37,666 nt of DNA from Nodosilinea sp. WJT8-NPBG4 (GCA_019359285.1 JAHHHQ010000004.1:1-37666), one strand, 5' to 3'; counted from the stretch's first letter, positions 7,282 to 16,160 are shown. Made by a program: numbers and translations. Notes: generated by a model from the sequence alone, not told the origin.

Positions 7282-8489
7282 GATTGGGAAATGTCAGGCT
7301 GAAACACAAACGGAGGCCAGTTGAGGGTGTTACCGTTAGGCAGCTCGACGGTGACGGTAAAGGCTTCATTCCAGGTACCGATCACCTGGGCGTAGAGAAA
7401 GCCGCTTTCATTGCCCTGGGCCAGGGTTTGCTCGGCTAGCATGGCGGTAGCGTCGCGCACAATCAAACGAGTACCGGGAAGCAACTGTTCGCCGGGGGCA
7501 GGGCCTAAAAATAAAAACAGCGTCCATTCTGGGGGCTGAGGCTCAACCAACGTCCATGTCAACGCATAGAGACGAACGGGCAGCCCCATGGTTCGCAAGT
7601 CAGTGTAAGCACCGCGCGCATTAGGCGGAATGGTCACGCCCGTAGGCTGCAATTTCCGCAGAATATTGTCTAACTGCTCGACAGGAGTTCTCGTCGAGCG
7701 CATAGCGGTGGCAGGGGCCAACGGCGGCATCAGAGTCCAGGCCAAGCTGTCGGCTACGGCGTCAAGCTGGTTGAGTAGCCAGCGACCGACATTGATCGGG
7801 TCACGGGTTTGCAAAGGCTGAGGACTGGTTTGGGGAACGGCGATTGGGGCTGCCGGAGCTGTCTCTGCGCTGCTGACCTGGGGGCTGCTAATCTGAGCTG
7901 GGCTGAGGCAGGTGAGGTAGAGCAACAGGTCTTCCGGAGTGGTGTCGAAGCAGTGGACGGGGATGCGATAGGTGCCGTCGGTCTGGGAAATAAGGCCCAG
8001 GGTTTGCTGCTGGGCGAGTAGGCGATCACGCCGCAGCCCGGCCAAAATGGTCACCTGGTCAACTTCTTCTTGCACCTCAGCCAAAATATAGAGGTGGGCA
8101 AAGTTAATCTCGTCCTGCACGGTGGCGGCTGGAATAGTGACCTCGTCGTCGCTGAGGCTGCCTTGAGCCACTAGGCAGAGGCGGTAATCGCCCATTCGAC
8201 CATTGATGGCGAGGGTAGGGGGCTGGTGAAGCTCGTAGTAAAGAGCTAAATCCAGGGAACCGGCCTCTAGCCACTGCTGTAACCCTTGAAGCGCCATGGC
8301 CCGTAAAAACGTTGGCCATTGTTGTGCTCCATCGGGCACCTGTTGAGACATCTGCGCTGCCCAGCTCACGGCCTCGGTCGAGAGTGTGACGGTGGTGGCC
8401 CGCAGAGGGTCAAACTCAAGATCGATTGCGTTTGGGAAATCACTCATGGCGTTTACGTTAGCGGGTGAATGGGAGGTAGGGAAAGTCAT
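7278..8489 (-). CDS. DUF1822 family protein
   Basis: The start at 8489 is preferred because GGAG lies about 7 nt upstream; it overlaps the end of the sigma-like gene by 32 nt. Other ATGs at 8594 and 8447 lack a ribosome site. The product has 403 residues. The N-terminal region (IDLEFDPLRATTVTL, WPTFLRAMALQGLQQWLEA, LCLVAQGSLSDDEVTIPAA) is typical of DUF1822, a cyanobacterial family repeatedly found beside sigma-like and CHASE2-CHAT genes. The C-terminal part (LPVRLYALTWTLVEP, WTLFLFLGPAPGEQL) is the conserved second half. No transmembrane segment is seen. A role as adaptor or anti-sigma-like partner is suggested only by its fixed position between the two genes. Confidence 0.8.
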   Translation of the reverse strand: MTFPTSHSPANVNAMSDFPNAIDLEFDPLRATTVTLSTEAVSWAAQMSQQVPDGAQQWPTFLRAMALQGLQQWLEAGSLDLALYYELHQPPTLAINGRMGDYRLCLVAQGSLSDDEVTIPAATVQDEINFAHLYILAEVQEEVDQVTILAGLRRDRLLAQQQTLGLISQTDGTYRIPVHCFDTTPEDLLLYLTCLSPAQISSPQVSSAETAPAAPIAVPQTSPQPLQTRDPINVGRWLLNQLDAVADSLAWTLMPPLAPATAMRSTRTPVEQLDNILRKLQPTGVTIPPNARGAYTDLRTMGLPVRLYALTWTLVEPQPPEWTLFLFLGPAPGEQLLPGTRLIVRDATAMLAEQTLAQGNESGFLYAQVIGTWNEAFTVTVELPNGNTLNWPPFVFQPDISQS

Positions 8490-9816
8490 GGTCTTGCTCC
8501 GAAACGGGCATGAATCGGTGAATGGTGACGCAGAGCTGCTGGGCAAACAGACTGGTGGGGCCAGAGGGGTTAGGGCTTTGGGCGGCGGCGGCATCTTCGG
8601 CGATCAGGTCGTCAATGCGCTCGGCCAAAATAGCCTCTAGGGTTTGATCGAGCCGATGCAACTGCTCGGGTGAACTGTAGCTAATGGCCTCTTGCCGCAC
8701 TCGTTCGTACAGGGTGGGGAGCAGTCGATGGCGCACATCGGCGCGCAGGCGCTGGAGGTCTAGCAGCCGTCGGGCTCTGGCAAAATTGCCCAGGCCCAGC
8801 TCAGTCGCTAGAGCCCCAATGGTTTGACCCAGACAGTAGAAGCGATTTAACCCCTTGACGTAGACGTCATCCTGAGGGGTTTTCTTCTGGCTGAGACGGC
8901 GAATGTTGACGGCGATCACCTGAGCAATCGCCCCTTCTAAACCTTGCTTAACCGCCTGACGAAACGCCTCTAAAAATTCCTCTTGCTCATCGGGCACGGG
9001 GGTTGAGTCGGGTACTTGCTCCCAGTCGAGGGCTTCGGGCTGGTAGGGGCCACCAGAGCCACCTCGCACATGGATGCGGTACTGGCGCAACTGGTCGGCC
9101 AACTGTTTGAGCTGCTCAATAGTCGTGTTCATTTCCTGGAGCTGCTCGGGCGTGGGAGGGTGACAACGGCGAGGACCACCGGCCTGGCGCTGACGAATGC
9201 GATCGCGGCAGTACACCCGCTGATACTGCCCCAGCAGGGCAATCGCAGTCTCTACCTCGTACTCGCTACATAAGTGAAAGGTGCGCAAGATTTTCTCCAC
9301 CTGCTCCAGGCTAGTGTCGTTTAAAATCGCCCAAGGGCTGGCCCGGTAAAGCCCTTTTTCTAGCAGTAGCTGGTTTAGCTCAGGGTGATTACAGGTCAGC
9401 CGACTGCTCCAGGTGCTCAGAGCAGCTTTGGTCGGGTCGTAGCTTTCTAGAATTTGCTGGGTAAAGGGGCGATAGGCAGAGGACAATAGGCCGTCGTCAT
9501 CGAGCACCACCGCCAGCAATTCAGGGGTGGTGAAGCCGTAATCTTGGCCAAACTTTTGAGTCAGTCGGCGGCAGGCATCTCGAATTTGGTGGCTGACAAA
9601 GCAGCGCAGGCTGAGCAACGCCAGATCGGCCTGTGCTGCCTGCGAACGCCAGCGATCGAGCAAAGCTTCTTGTAAATCGGACGCATGGGCATCAGCGTAG
9701 TTCACCGAGCCGGCAAACGCCTGCTGAATCCACTCCTGTACCTGGGTTAGCACATGCGTCTGATACTTGCCTGAACTGGTCATGCGGATGAGTTGCCAGT
9801 ATCGAAATATCGTCAT
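8458..9816 (-). CDS. Sigma-70-like transcription factor, first gene of the operon
   Basis: The product has 452 residues. It resembles cyanobacterial sigma-70-type proteins that co-occur with DUF1822 and CHAT genes. A region-2-like segment lies near 120-175 (QILESYDPTKAALSTWSSRL, PWAILND), and a region-4-like helix-turn-helix near 345-380 (GQTIGALATELGLGNFAR followed by LDLQRLRADVRH). The match is clear in character but divergent from canonical sigma factors. A 31-bp promoter motif is found 64 nt upstream of its start and eight more times in front of neighbouring transcription units, which suggests that this factor reads the motif and regulates itself. The start at 9816 has no clear ribosome site; a second ATG lies at 9783. 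Confidence 0.7.
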   Translation of the reverse strand: MTIFRYWQLIRMTSSGKYQTHVLTQVQEWIQQAFAGSVNYADAHASDLQEALLDRWRSQAAQADLALLSLRCFVSHQIRDACRRLTQKFGQDYGFTTPELLAVVLDDDGLLSSAYRPFTQQILESYDPTKAALSTWSSRLTCNHPELNQLLLEKGLYRASPWAILNDTSLEQVEKILRTFHLCSEYEVETAIALLGQYQRVYCRDRIRQRQAGGPRRCHPPTPEQLQEMNTTIEQLKQLADQLRQYRIHVRGGSGGPYQPEALDWEQVPDSTPVPDEQEEFLEAFRQAVKQGLEGAIAQVIAVNIRRLSQKKTPQDDVYVKGLNRFYCLGQTIGALATELGLGNFARARRLLDLQRLRADVRHRLLPTLYERVRQEAISYSSPEQLHRLDQTLEAILAERIDDLIAEDAAAAQSPNPSGPTSLFAQQLCVTIHRFMPVSEQDHDFPYLPFTR

Positions 9817-9880
9817 GATCTGGAGGCTAGGTTGCGACTAGTTTTGCATTGAACAACCAAAGATCCAACGCGCTATTTCT

Positions 9881-9911
9881 ACCTATTACTGGGCTTGAAG
9901 AACTTATTCAT
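9881..9911 (-). promoter_or_regulatory. Regulon promoter copy 1 (sigma-like operon)
   Basis: On the minus strand: ATGAATAAGTT, 14-bp spacer with CAG at spacer positions 10-12, ATAGGT. The hexamer ends 64 nt before the ATG. GAATAA and ATAGGT are 17 bp apart, a normal -35/-10 distance. Confidence 0.8.
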
Positions 9912-10220
9912 CTTTGACAGCAACGACTCAACGAGCACCGTCACCGTTCTCTAAATGAAGCATTAGCGCCAGCTATTGCCAAATCAGATCGGGCGCGATC
10001 GTCACAATGGCCCTAGCGGGAAAGCCTGCACCGAGTACAGCATGAAGGATGCGAAACAAGTCATTGTGCAGCTAGAGGTGGACCATAAAGTGCCATCATG
10101 CAGTCGTTGGACTGTGGGTATCTCATGGTGCGCCCTACCAACGGTGAGTAAGTGGGAAGGGCGCATAGAGCTAGAGAACGCTTTCGTCCACGTGCCACTA
10201 GCGGCGATCGCTGCGCTAAA
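9912..10220. other. Gene-free stretch between sigma operon and RTX gene
   Basis: No supported gene or element. A plus-strand frame at 9976-10224 has no recognisable features and contains none of the regulon motif. One HIP1 octamer lies near 10203. Confidence 0.3.
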
Positions 10221-11081
10221 TTAAACCGCGACGGGAACAACGTTGGTTGTTCCAGCCACCACACTAATCAAATCGCTACCAGCAAAAATCAGCGTATCTA
10301 GCGTATCGGTAGAGGTAAATGGCTGAAACGACAACGAGTAGTTGTTGGCACTGCCAAAGACCTGAATTAAATCGCCTTCAGCAGGGTTGAAATCGTCAAT
10401 AATGGCATAGCCTGACCCCAAATAATAGGCATCTAAGGCATCTCCTAGTACGAAGAGATCGCTACCATCACCGCCCACCAAACTATCAACTTCGCCGCTG
10501 GTAAACTCATAGCCATTTAAGATATCGTTGCCGCTGCCGCCAATCAATGTATTGCTGCCTGACCCACCAAAGAGCTGATCGTTGCCGCTATCACCGAAAA
10601 TAAAATCATCACCGCCACCACCGATAAGAATATTATTTTGACTATCGCCCAAAATCACATCCGCCTGACTGGTGCCAATTACATCGGTAAAGTTGACAAC
10701 AGTTCTAGAAAGACTATCCTTCCCTGGGATACCGTTGATGGTTAAGCTGTTGAGGGCTAGATCTACCACAATTGACACGGGAGAGTTAGAGGGTGTTGAG
10801 GCATCAATGAGATTAAACTGGCCAGCAGGTGCAACGATAGCTTCGATAGAAGACATCTGATCAGTGCCAGCTAAACCTTTGTTGATGACTCCAGTCGCTT
10901 CTAAAGAAATCGGTGTGTTTAACAAGCCGTAGTCCACAACGTCAAAGCCAGCGCCGCCATCAATAGTATAAAATCCAATGCTGCCAAAAATATAGTCATC
11001 TCCGGCTCCAGCATAAACGCTGCTGTTGTCTGGAGAAACGAGGATTGTATCGCCAAAGTCGCTGCCAAAAATAACGGTCAT
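10221..11081 (-). CDS. RTX (hemolysin-type) calcium-binding protein
   Basis: The product has 286 residues and starts at an ATG preceded by AGGAG at 8 nt. There is no Sec signal peptide. Glycine/aspartate-rich nonapeptides of the RTX type occur near the N-terminus (VYAGAGDDYIFG, IDGGAGFDVVDY) and densely at about 145-215 (NILIGGGGDDFIFGD, GNDQLFGGSG, NTLIGGSGNDILNG). The C-terminal part (about 215-286) is beta-rich without cysteine. Such repeats bind calcium and fold after type I secretion, so it is probably exported by an ABC/HlyD system such as the one encoded 15 kb downstream. It has its own regulon promoter. No catalytic domain is seen; a structural or matrix role is possible. Confidence 0.85.
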   Translation of the reverse strand: MTVIFGSDFGDTILVSPDNSSVYAGAGDDYIFGSIGFYTIDGGAGFDVVDYGLLNTPISLEATGVINKGLAGTDQMSSIEAIVAPAGQFNLIDASTPSNSPVSIVVDLALNSLTINGIPGKDSLSRTVVNFTDVIGTSQADVILGDSQNNILIGGGGDDFIFGDSGNDQLFGGSGSNTLIGGSGNDILNGYEFTSGEVDSLVGGDGSDLFVLGDALDAYYLGSGYAIIDDFNPAEGDLIQVFGSANNYSLSFQPFTSTDTLDTLIFAGSDLISVVAGTTNVVPVAV

Positions 11082-11132
11082 GGTAAATTCTCCTAACTAT
11101 AAATAACGGCCTAGTTGTGGCGCGTTACCCAT

Positions 11133-11163
11133 AGCTATGTCTGGCGTCAGATAGCTTATTCAC
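11133..11163 (-). promoter_or_regulatory. Regulon promoter copy 2 (RTX gene)
   Basis: GTGAATAAGCT, 14-bp spacer with CAG at positions 10-12, ATAGCT. It ends 51 nt before the RTX start and is divergent from copy 3. Confidence 0.75.
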
Positions 11164-11290
11164 GGGCGATAGCGATAAACTAAAACTACTTTCCACCTGG
11201 TTTGCGAGAGTTAGGCGTTTACCCTGATGACATTGAGTTGTGACGTCTAAGGCTAGCGCTGGCATAGGCAGGCGCTGAACTTTTGAATCA

Positions 11291-11321
11291 GTGAATAAGT
11301 CTTTGCTATGACCTCAGAGGA
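11291..11321 (+). promoter_or_regulatory. Regulon promoter copy 3 (degenerate second half)
   Basis: GTGAATAAGTC is intact, but the downstream hexamer is AGAGGA and the CAG is missing. This copy precedes a pseudogene and may have decayed with it. Confidence 0.5.
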
Positions 11322-11329
11322 CTTCACCA

Positions 11330-11899
11330 TGACTGTTGTTTCCACTGCGCTTTGACCAACCCAGCGTCTGCGACAGGTCGCGGTCTTGTAGGGCTGTGCG
11401 GCTTAGTGGCAGCGTTACCTTCTCTAGCACCCCATTCACAACGCATCAGCTTCACCCCAATGGCTGTCTCTCTGGACAGCATCGCCACTCTGCGGTTGCC
11501 GGTCTCCTTACTCACCGGTACTCAAATCATGCCGTCCGTAGGCAGTGGCTACAGCCAACTCACGGTCAAGAACGGCAACCCCGTCGATGCGGTTTTTAAG
11601 CTGGTGGATGTTGACTCGGGCAAGACCTTGCAGTTTATGTACGTACGGTCCAACGATAATCTCGCGGTATATGACCTGGGCACCTGCCCTGCGATTTACG
11701 CTTTGCCATCGGTATCGATTGGGATGCTGACCATCAGAAGTTTTGTCGCAATGTGGCGCTGTCTACCTTTAGCGACCCCACTGAGTTTGTGGTGGAGCGC
11801 GAAGGCAACAAGGAATATTGGATGACCATCGAAGTCACCCTGCACCCGGTTGCGGGCGGTAATGCTCAGACAGAATCCCTGAGCGAAGATGAGTTTTAG
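11330..11899 (+). pseudogene. Frameshifted gene for an exported beta-domain protein
   Basis: The likely original start is the ATG at 11330, 8 nt after CAGAGGA, but that frame stops after 8 codons. The following frame (from about 11352) reads a signal-like segment (GLVGLCGLVAALPSLA), then SGYSQLTVKNGNPVDAVFKL and KTLQFMYVRSNDNLAVYDLG. After GTC at about 11687 the family sequence continues one frame over (DLRFAIGIDWDADHQKFCRN, TFSDPTEFVVE, VTLHPVAGGNAQTE, SLSEDEF) to a TAG at 11897-11899. A parallel fragment at 14985-15051 shows ACCTGCACCTGC where this copy has ACCTGCCCTGC, which indicates loss of a single A. At least two frameshifts are therefore needed to explain it. The domain (polar repeat region plus VTLHPVxGG tail) is common in cyanobacterial secreted proteins, without known function. 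Confidence 0.75.
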
Positions 11900-11973
11900 A
11901 CGCAAAGGATTAGAGATAGAAGAGCCATCGTTGATCCTTCACACGTTACGGAGCCATGGGTTGTCGCTACTGG

Positions 11974-14778
11974 CTAAAGTCCATTGCCGATCAAAATAAA
12001 GGGTGCCCAGTAGTAGGGATGGCTAAGGGTGCTGTTGGATGGTTCTGAGCCAGCGGTGATCAGCTCAAAGTCGGCACGGATGTCTTCACCCAGGAGAGCC
12101 AGGTCGCCTTCAATTAAAGCTTGTTGGGCACGGCGTAGGGCTTCCGTTGGGCTGTAGCCGTTTTGCAAAGCGGTGTAAAACGCATTCATTAACACTTGAG
12201 TACTGCCATCGTTGACGTACCAGAGCGATGCAATCGCAGCCCTGGCCCCCGTGCGCTGGATCTGATAGCCAAAGCCCAGAATCTCTTCGCCCTGCCCCAG
12301 TTCGCCGCTGACTGCTGTTTGACAGGCGCTGAGCACTACAAGGTCAACACCGGACAGCGACCAGTTGGCAATGTCTTGCAGGTTGACGCGATCGCCATTG
12401 CCAAACAGAATGAACGACTCATGGGGAGTGCCCACCACAAACTCGGCATGGGTAGCGAAGTGAACAATGGAGTGATTCCCCAGTTGAGATTCGACTGCGA
12501 CTCGGCTGAAGTCTTCGTTGAAGTAAGCCTTGGTCGCAGGAATGTCTGTGGCAATGCGCTCGACCTCTAGGCCCGCAAACTTTAGGCCATCAAAGTTGAA
12601 GGTGCGATCGCCTACTACCACCTGGTAGTTGCCTTCTGAAAAGGCCCCAGCCAGCACTGAGAGGTCAGCCGATTGCGATCGCCCCCAGTCGGTCAATGAA
12701 GCCGCCGTAATCAGGTTGACGTTAAACCGCTGCGCCAACCACTGTTCGCCGTCGTGCAGCGCCGCTAGGGGAACGTAGCGCAACTGACCATCAGCGGCAT
12801 AGAGAATGGTTTGGGTCTCACCCAGGTAAGGTTCTAAAGGACGAATCAGCAAGTCGTAAAGCTGCTGGGCCGACTGTTCTACTTCTGGCTTCCGGCCAGT
12901 GATATCGGTGCGAAAGGTAGCAATCAATTGATTGAGCTGCACGCGATCGATGGCGACCGTTTCGCGCGTCAAGCCTTCAGGAGTGACCAACACCAACTCT
13001 AGGCGGTCTTCCAAAATCAATGGGTACAGCAGAACGGCATTATCTAACTGCTTGAGGTCATTCTGAAGCCGGGCTAGGGTTTCGGGGTTGAGGTTTTGCC
13101 CCCGTGCGTTGCGCTGAAGCTGCTGGGTAAAGGCCTGCACCTCGGGGCGGTTGAGAAAGGCATCGAAGCCCTGTCCGGCTTCTACCATCTCCATATAAAG
13201 CGCCAAAAGCTGCTGTTCGGCCTCCCACAAGTCAAGCCCCTCGGCAGTCTGATCATTGCCTCGCATGTCGCGCAGGTACTCGTCAATTTCTTGCACCCGC
13301 AGCAGTTCTAAAACCTGCTGAGCCTCTAGCACGCGATCTTGCTCTAGCAGCAGACGCACCAGTTCTCGATAGCTCTCTGAGATGGACTCTGTGTAGGATG
13401 CCTGGATGTCTTCTGGTAGCTCTTGGAGATCTGCACGAATGCTTTCGCGGAGGTTGACGGAGGCTTTGTAGAATGCGATTGCCAGTTCAGGCTGATCTTG
13501 TCTGGCTAGCAGTATCCCAAAGCCGTTCAGCAAAGTGCTCTCACCTGAGCGATCCTCAATAGCTTGAAACAGCGGCAGGGCTTGCTCGTAATAGGCGATC
13601 GCCCCCCGATAGTCGCTCAATGCCCCGTAGGCAACACCCAGATTCATCAGCGTACTAGCTTGCCCTCGCCGGTCTTCGATGGCTTGGAACAGCAACAGGG
13701 CTTGCTCAAGGTAGGTGATTTCCTTTCGATAGTCACTCAATGCCCCGTAGGCACCACCCAGATTCGTCAGCACACTGGCTTGCCCCTGCCGGTCTTCGAT
13801 AGCTTGGAACAGCGGCAGGGCTTGCTCAAGGTAGGCAATCGCCCTCCGATAGTCGCTTAATGATTTGTAGGCAAGACCCAGATTATTCAGCACACTGGCT
13901 TGCCCCTGCCGGTCCTCGATGGCTTGGACCAGCGGCAGGGCTTGCTCAAGGTAGGCAATCGCCCTCCGATAGTCGCTCAACGACCCGTGGGCAATACCCA
14001 GATTATTCAGCACACTGGCTTGCCCCTGCCGGTCTTCGATAGCTTGGAACAGCGGCAGGGCTTGCTCATAGTAGGCAATCTCCTCTCGATAGTCGCTCAA
14101 TGACCCGTGGGCAATACCCAGACTACTCAGCACACTGGCTTGCCCCTGGCGGTTTTCGGTGGCTTGGAACAGCGGCAGGGCTTGCTCGTAGTAGGCGATC
14201 GCCTCTCGATAGTCGCTCAATGATTTGTAGGCAATGCCCAGACTACTCAGCACACTGGCTTGCCCCTGCCGGTCTTCGATGGTTTGGAACAGCGGCAGGG
14301 CTTGCTCGTAGTAGGCGATCGCCCCTCGATAGTCATTTAATGATTGGTAGGAAAGACCCAGATTTGTCAGCACACTGGCTTGCCCTTGCCGGTCTTCAAT
14401 TGCCTGAAACAGCGGCAGGGCTTGCTCAAGGTAGGCGATTGCCTCCCGATAGTCGCTCAATGCCCAGTAGGCAACACCCAGACCCATCAGCGCATTGGCT
14501 TGCCCCTGCCGGTCTTCAATTGCCCGGTAAATTGCTAAAGCAGCTTCCCCAGAGTGGAGAGCTTCTCGAAATTGGCTGCGCTGATACTGTTGAATGCCTT
14601 GTTCAAATAAGTGGTTAGCTTCGGCTTTGCGGTCTTCAGTCGACCCAGACTGAGCGACAGTGACTTCTACCTCAACCAGGTGCGGATTCTGCACCTCTGC
14701 CGATAAGCCTGGCCTTTGCACACCGGCAGCCACTGCAGCAGCAGCGATTAACCAAAACCACATTGCGGAATGACGCAT
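11974..14778 (-). CDS. TPR-CHAT protease, exported or periplasmic
   Basis: The ATG at 14778 follows AGAGGG by 6 nt and gives 934 residues. A signal peptide is likely (residues 1-28, MWFWLIAAAAVAAGV... LSAEV). Residues about 70-430 hold nine tandem 40-residue TPR units of the type YEQALPLFQAIEDRQGQASV followed by a LGIAYKSLSDYR-like second helix. A helical linker follows, then the C-terminal CHAT domain with His777 (VHFATHAEF) and Cys819 (LSACQTAVSGE), both dyad residues present. TPR arrays usually hold the ligand that triggers the CHAT protease. It has its own regulon promoter and is transcribed away from copy 5. Substrate unknown. The strong DNA-level similarity of the repeats suggests ongoing expansion and contraction. 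Confidence 0.88.
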   Translation of the reverse strand: MRHSAMWFWLIAAAAVAAGVQRPGLSAEVQNPHLVEVEVTVAQSGSTEDRKAEANHLFEQGIQQYQRSQFREALHSGEAALAIYRAIEDRQGQANALMGLGVAYWALSDYREAIAYLEQALPLFQAIEDRQGQASVLTNLGLSYQSLNDYRGAIAYYEQALPLFQTIEDRQGQASVLSSLGIAYKSLSDYREAIAYYEQALPLFQATENRQGQASVLSSLGIAHGSLSDYREEIAYYEQALPLFQAIEDRQGQASVLNNLGIAHGSLSDYRRAIAYLEQALPLVQAIEDRQGQASVLNNLGLAYKSLSDYRRAIAYLEQALPLFQAIEDRQGQASVLTNLGGAYGALSDYRKEITYLEQALLLFQAIEDRRGQASTLMNLGVAYGALSDYRGAIAYYEQALPLFQAIEDRSGESTLLNGFGILLARQDQPELAIAFYKASVNLRESIRADLQELPEDIQASYTESISESYRELVRLLLEQDRVLEAQQVLELLRVQEIDEYLRDMRGNDQTAEGLDLWEAEQQLLALYMEMVEAGQGFDAFLNRPEVQAFTQQLQRNARGQNLNPETLARLQNDLKQLDNAVLLYPLILEDRLELVLVTPEGLTRETVAIDRVQLNQLIATFRTDITGRKPEVEQSAQQLYDLLIRPLEPYLGETQTILYAADGQLRYVPLAALHDGEQWLAQRFNVNLITAASLTDWGRSQSADLSVLAGAFSEGNYQVVVGDRTFNFDGLKFAGLEVERIATDIPATKAYFNEDFSRVAVESQLGNHSIVHFATHAEFVVGTPHESFILFGNGDRVNLQDIANWSLSGVDLVVLSACQTAVSGELGQGEEILGFGYQIQRTGARAAIASLWYVNDGSTQVLMNAFYTALQNGYSPTEALRRAQQALIEGDLALLGEDIRADFELITAGSEPSNSTLSHPYYWAPFILIGNGL
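13486..14565 (-). repeat. Nine tandem 120-bp TPR-coding repeats
   Basis: Nine in-frame units of 120 bp encode 40-residue TPRs. Units 2-8 share long identical stretches such as GCTTGCCCCTGCCGGTCTTC (plus-strand reading), so the array is likely to recombine. Confidence 0.85.
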
Positions 14779-14808
14779 GAGCAACCCTCTGCCGGGGACG
14801 ACACCAGC

Positions 14809-14839
14809 ATATATGGCTGAGTGAAGTGAACTTATTCAG
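14809..14839 (-). promoter_or_regulatory. Regulon promoter copy 4 (TPR-CHAT gene)
   Basis: CTGAATAAGTT, 14-bp spacer with CAG at positions 10-12, ATATAT. It ends 30 nt before the ATG at 14778. Confidence 0.7.
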
Positions 14840-14912
14840 TTTTCTGTAAAGGCCAAGGCCATGGCCGCAGCGGCAGGTCAACTACACGCCAGCCGGACTG
14901 AATTTTGCCTCA

Positions 14913-14943
14913 GTGAATAAGTTTCAGCGACTCAGCTGTAGAA
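14913..14943 (+). promoter_or_regulatory. Regulon promoter copy 5 (orphaned)
   Basis: GTGAATAAGTT, 14-bp spacer with CAG at positions 10-12, GTAGAA. It is divergent from copy 4 and now precedes only a gene remnant. Confidence 0.65.
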
Positions 14944-14984
14944 CTTTATAGATAGGCATCAGGGTCTCTTTGCCCCGCCCCATA

Positions 14985-15051
14985 AACAACAATCTCACGG
15001 TAGACAACTCGGGCACCTGCACCTGCGATCTACGCTTCACCATCGGCATCA
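14985..15051 (+). pseudogene. Remnant paralogue of the 11.3-kb pseudogene
   Basis: The frame reads NNNLTVDNSGTC followed by TCDLRFTIGIK and ends at a TAG about 10 codons later. It aligns to about 11652-11714 of the frameshifted gene and keeps the base that copy has lost. Start and end of the original gene are missing, while its regulon promoter (copy 5) survives. Confidence 0.65.
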
Positions 15052-15125
15052 AACCCTACCGTTCTGACACCAGCTAGCTATTTCAGTAAGGCTTTCAGCT
15101 ATATCGGCAACTTTGGGGCAGCCAA

Positions 15126-15156
15126 GTGAATCAGTGCGGTCCCCCCAGACATAGAT
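15126..15156 (+). promoter_or_regulatory. Regulon promoter copy 9 (V8-like protease)
   Basis: GTGAATCAGTG, 14-bp spacer with CAG at positions 10-12, ATAGAT. It ends 44 nt before the ATG at 15201. The first box is the most divergent but the spacing is exact. Confidence 0.65.
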
Positions 15157-15200
15157 ACGTCTAGAAACCCACCTCACCCCTCTTTTTGGAGTTGACCCCT

Positions 15201-16130
15201 ATGCACCTCTTTTTCTCTCTTGGTACTGCCGCCTTCGGCCTGGCACTGGGCTTGAACAGCCACTTCCTTTCGCCGCCTCTGGTGGCAGGAGAGCTAACTG
15301 CAGACCTCACTCTAGTAGATGTGGGCGGCGCTCGCTCAGAGCTGAGACGCACCCTAGAGGGCAGCGAGCCGATCATTCCCGCAGGGCTGGCTATCTCCAG
15401 CAACCCTGCCGAGGGCAGCCGCGCTGTGATTGGTGAAGACAAGCGGGTACCAGTAACCAGCCAGGCTTACCCCTGGTCAGCGGTAGGGCAAACTTCTGGC
15501 CTCGCCGCCGATGGCAGCGCCTATATCTGTACCGGCTCTTTGGTGGCCGAAGACATTGTGCTCACCAGCGCCCACTGCATCATTGATGCAGAGACTGGAG
15601 AACTGGCCCGCAATATTCAATTTAAGCCCAACCTGATTGATGGTCAGGTGGCGAGCCCGGACGATATCGCCAATGTAGAACCTCTGTTGCTGGGTACCGA
15701 CTTTGCTGACGGGCGCAAACCAAACCCAGACGACTGGGCCCTGGTCGCCCTCGACCAGCCCTTGGGGCAAAAGTACGGCACTCTGGGGATGGCCCCCCTC
15801 TCTACTGAGGCCCTGGCCGATCAACCCTTTACCGAAAACCTGGTCATGATGGGCTACTCTGGCGATTTCCCGGTCTATAACCCTGGCGAAACAGCCAGCG
15901 CCCACGTGGGATGCAGCATTGTGGGTGAAGATCTAAAGATGGTGCTGCACCTCTGTGACACCTACGGCGGCTCGTCGGGCGGGCCAATTTTGACCCTGAT
16001 GAATGGCGAAATTCGCATTGTGGCGCTGAACTCTGGTGAAGTGACCAAATCAGAGACCGGAGAAGGTCTGGTGAACGTCGCGGTGAAGGTTCCCCGCATT
16101 CTCGACCAGCTCAGGGCGATGAGCAATTAG
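15201..16130 (+). CDS. V8-like (glutamyl endopeptidase-type) serine protease, secreted
   Basis: The ATG at 15201 follows GGAG by about 10 nt; a TTG further up adds only five residues. The product has 309 residues with a signal peptide (FFSLGTAAFGLALGL). A propeptide of about 75 residues precedes the chymotrypsin-fold domain, which begins near VIGEDKRVPV. The triad is complete: His125 (LTSAHC), Asp178 (DDWALVALD) and Ser259 (GGSSGGPI). This matches S1B/V8-type extracellular proteases. It is a single-gene unit with its own regulon promoter. Among TPR-CHAT and caspase genes it could be an executioner or an activator in a proteolytic cascade, but it could also be an ordinary exoprotease. A weak hairpin (CCAAC/GTTGG) follows the stop. 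Confidence 0.9.
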   Translation: MHLFFSLGTAAFGLALGLNSHFLSPPLVAGELTADLTLVDVGGARSELRRTLEGSEPIIPAGLAISSNPAEGSRAVIGEDKRVPVTSQAYPWSAVGQTSGLAADGSAYICTGSLVAEDIVLTSAHCIIDAETGELARNIQFKPNLIDGQVASPDDIANVEPLLLGTDFADGRKPNPDDWALVALDQPLGQKYGTLGMAPLSTEALADQPFTENLVMMGYSGDFPVYNPGETASAHVGCSIVGEDLKMVLHLCDTYGGSSGGPILTLMNGEIRIVALNSGEVTKSETGEGLVNVAVKVPRILDQLRAMSN

Positions 16131-16142
16131 GTGGTAGTGACT

Positions 16143-16160
16143 CCAACTCGCTAGCGTTGG
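16143..16160 (+). terminator. Possible weak terminator after the V8-like gene
   Basis: CCAAC and GTTGG form a 5-bp stem with an 8-nt loop, followed by TTT only. It lies 13 nt after the stop codon. Confidence 0.25.

Noticed and set aside
9976..10224. Open reading frame of 82 codons on the plus strand
   Set aside because: No ribosome site, no recognisable domain, antisense to the end of the RTX gene, and no regulon promoter in front.
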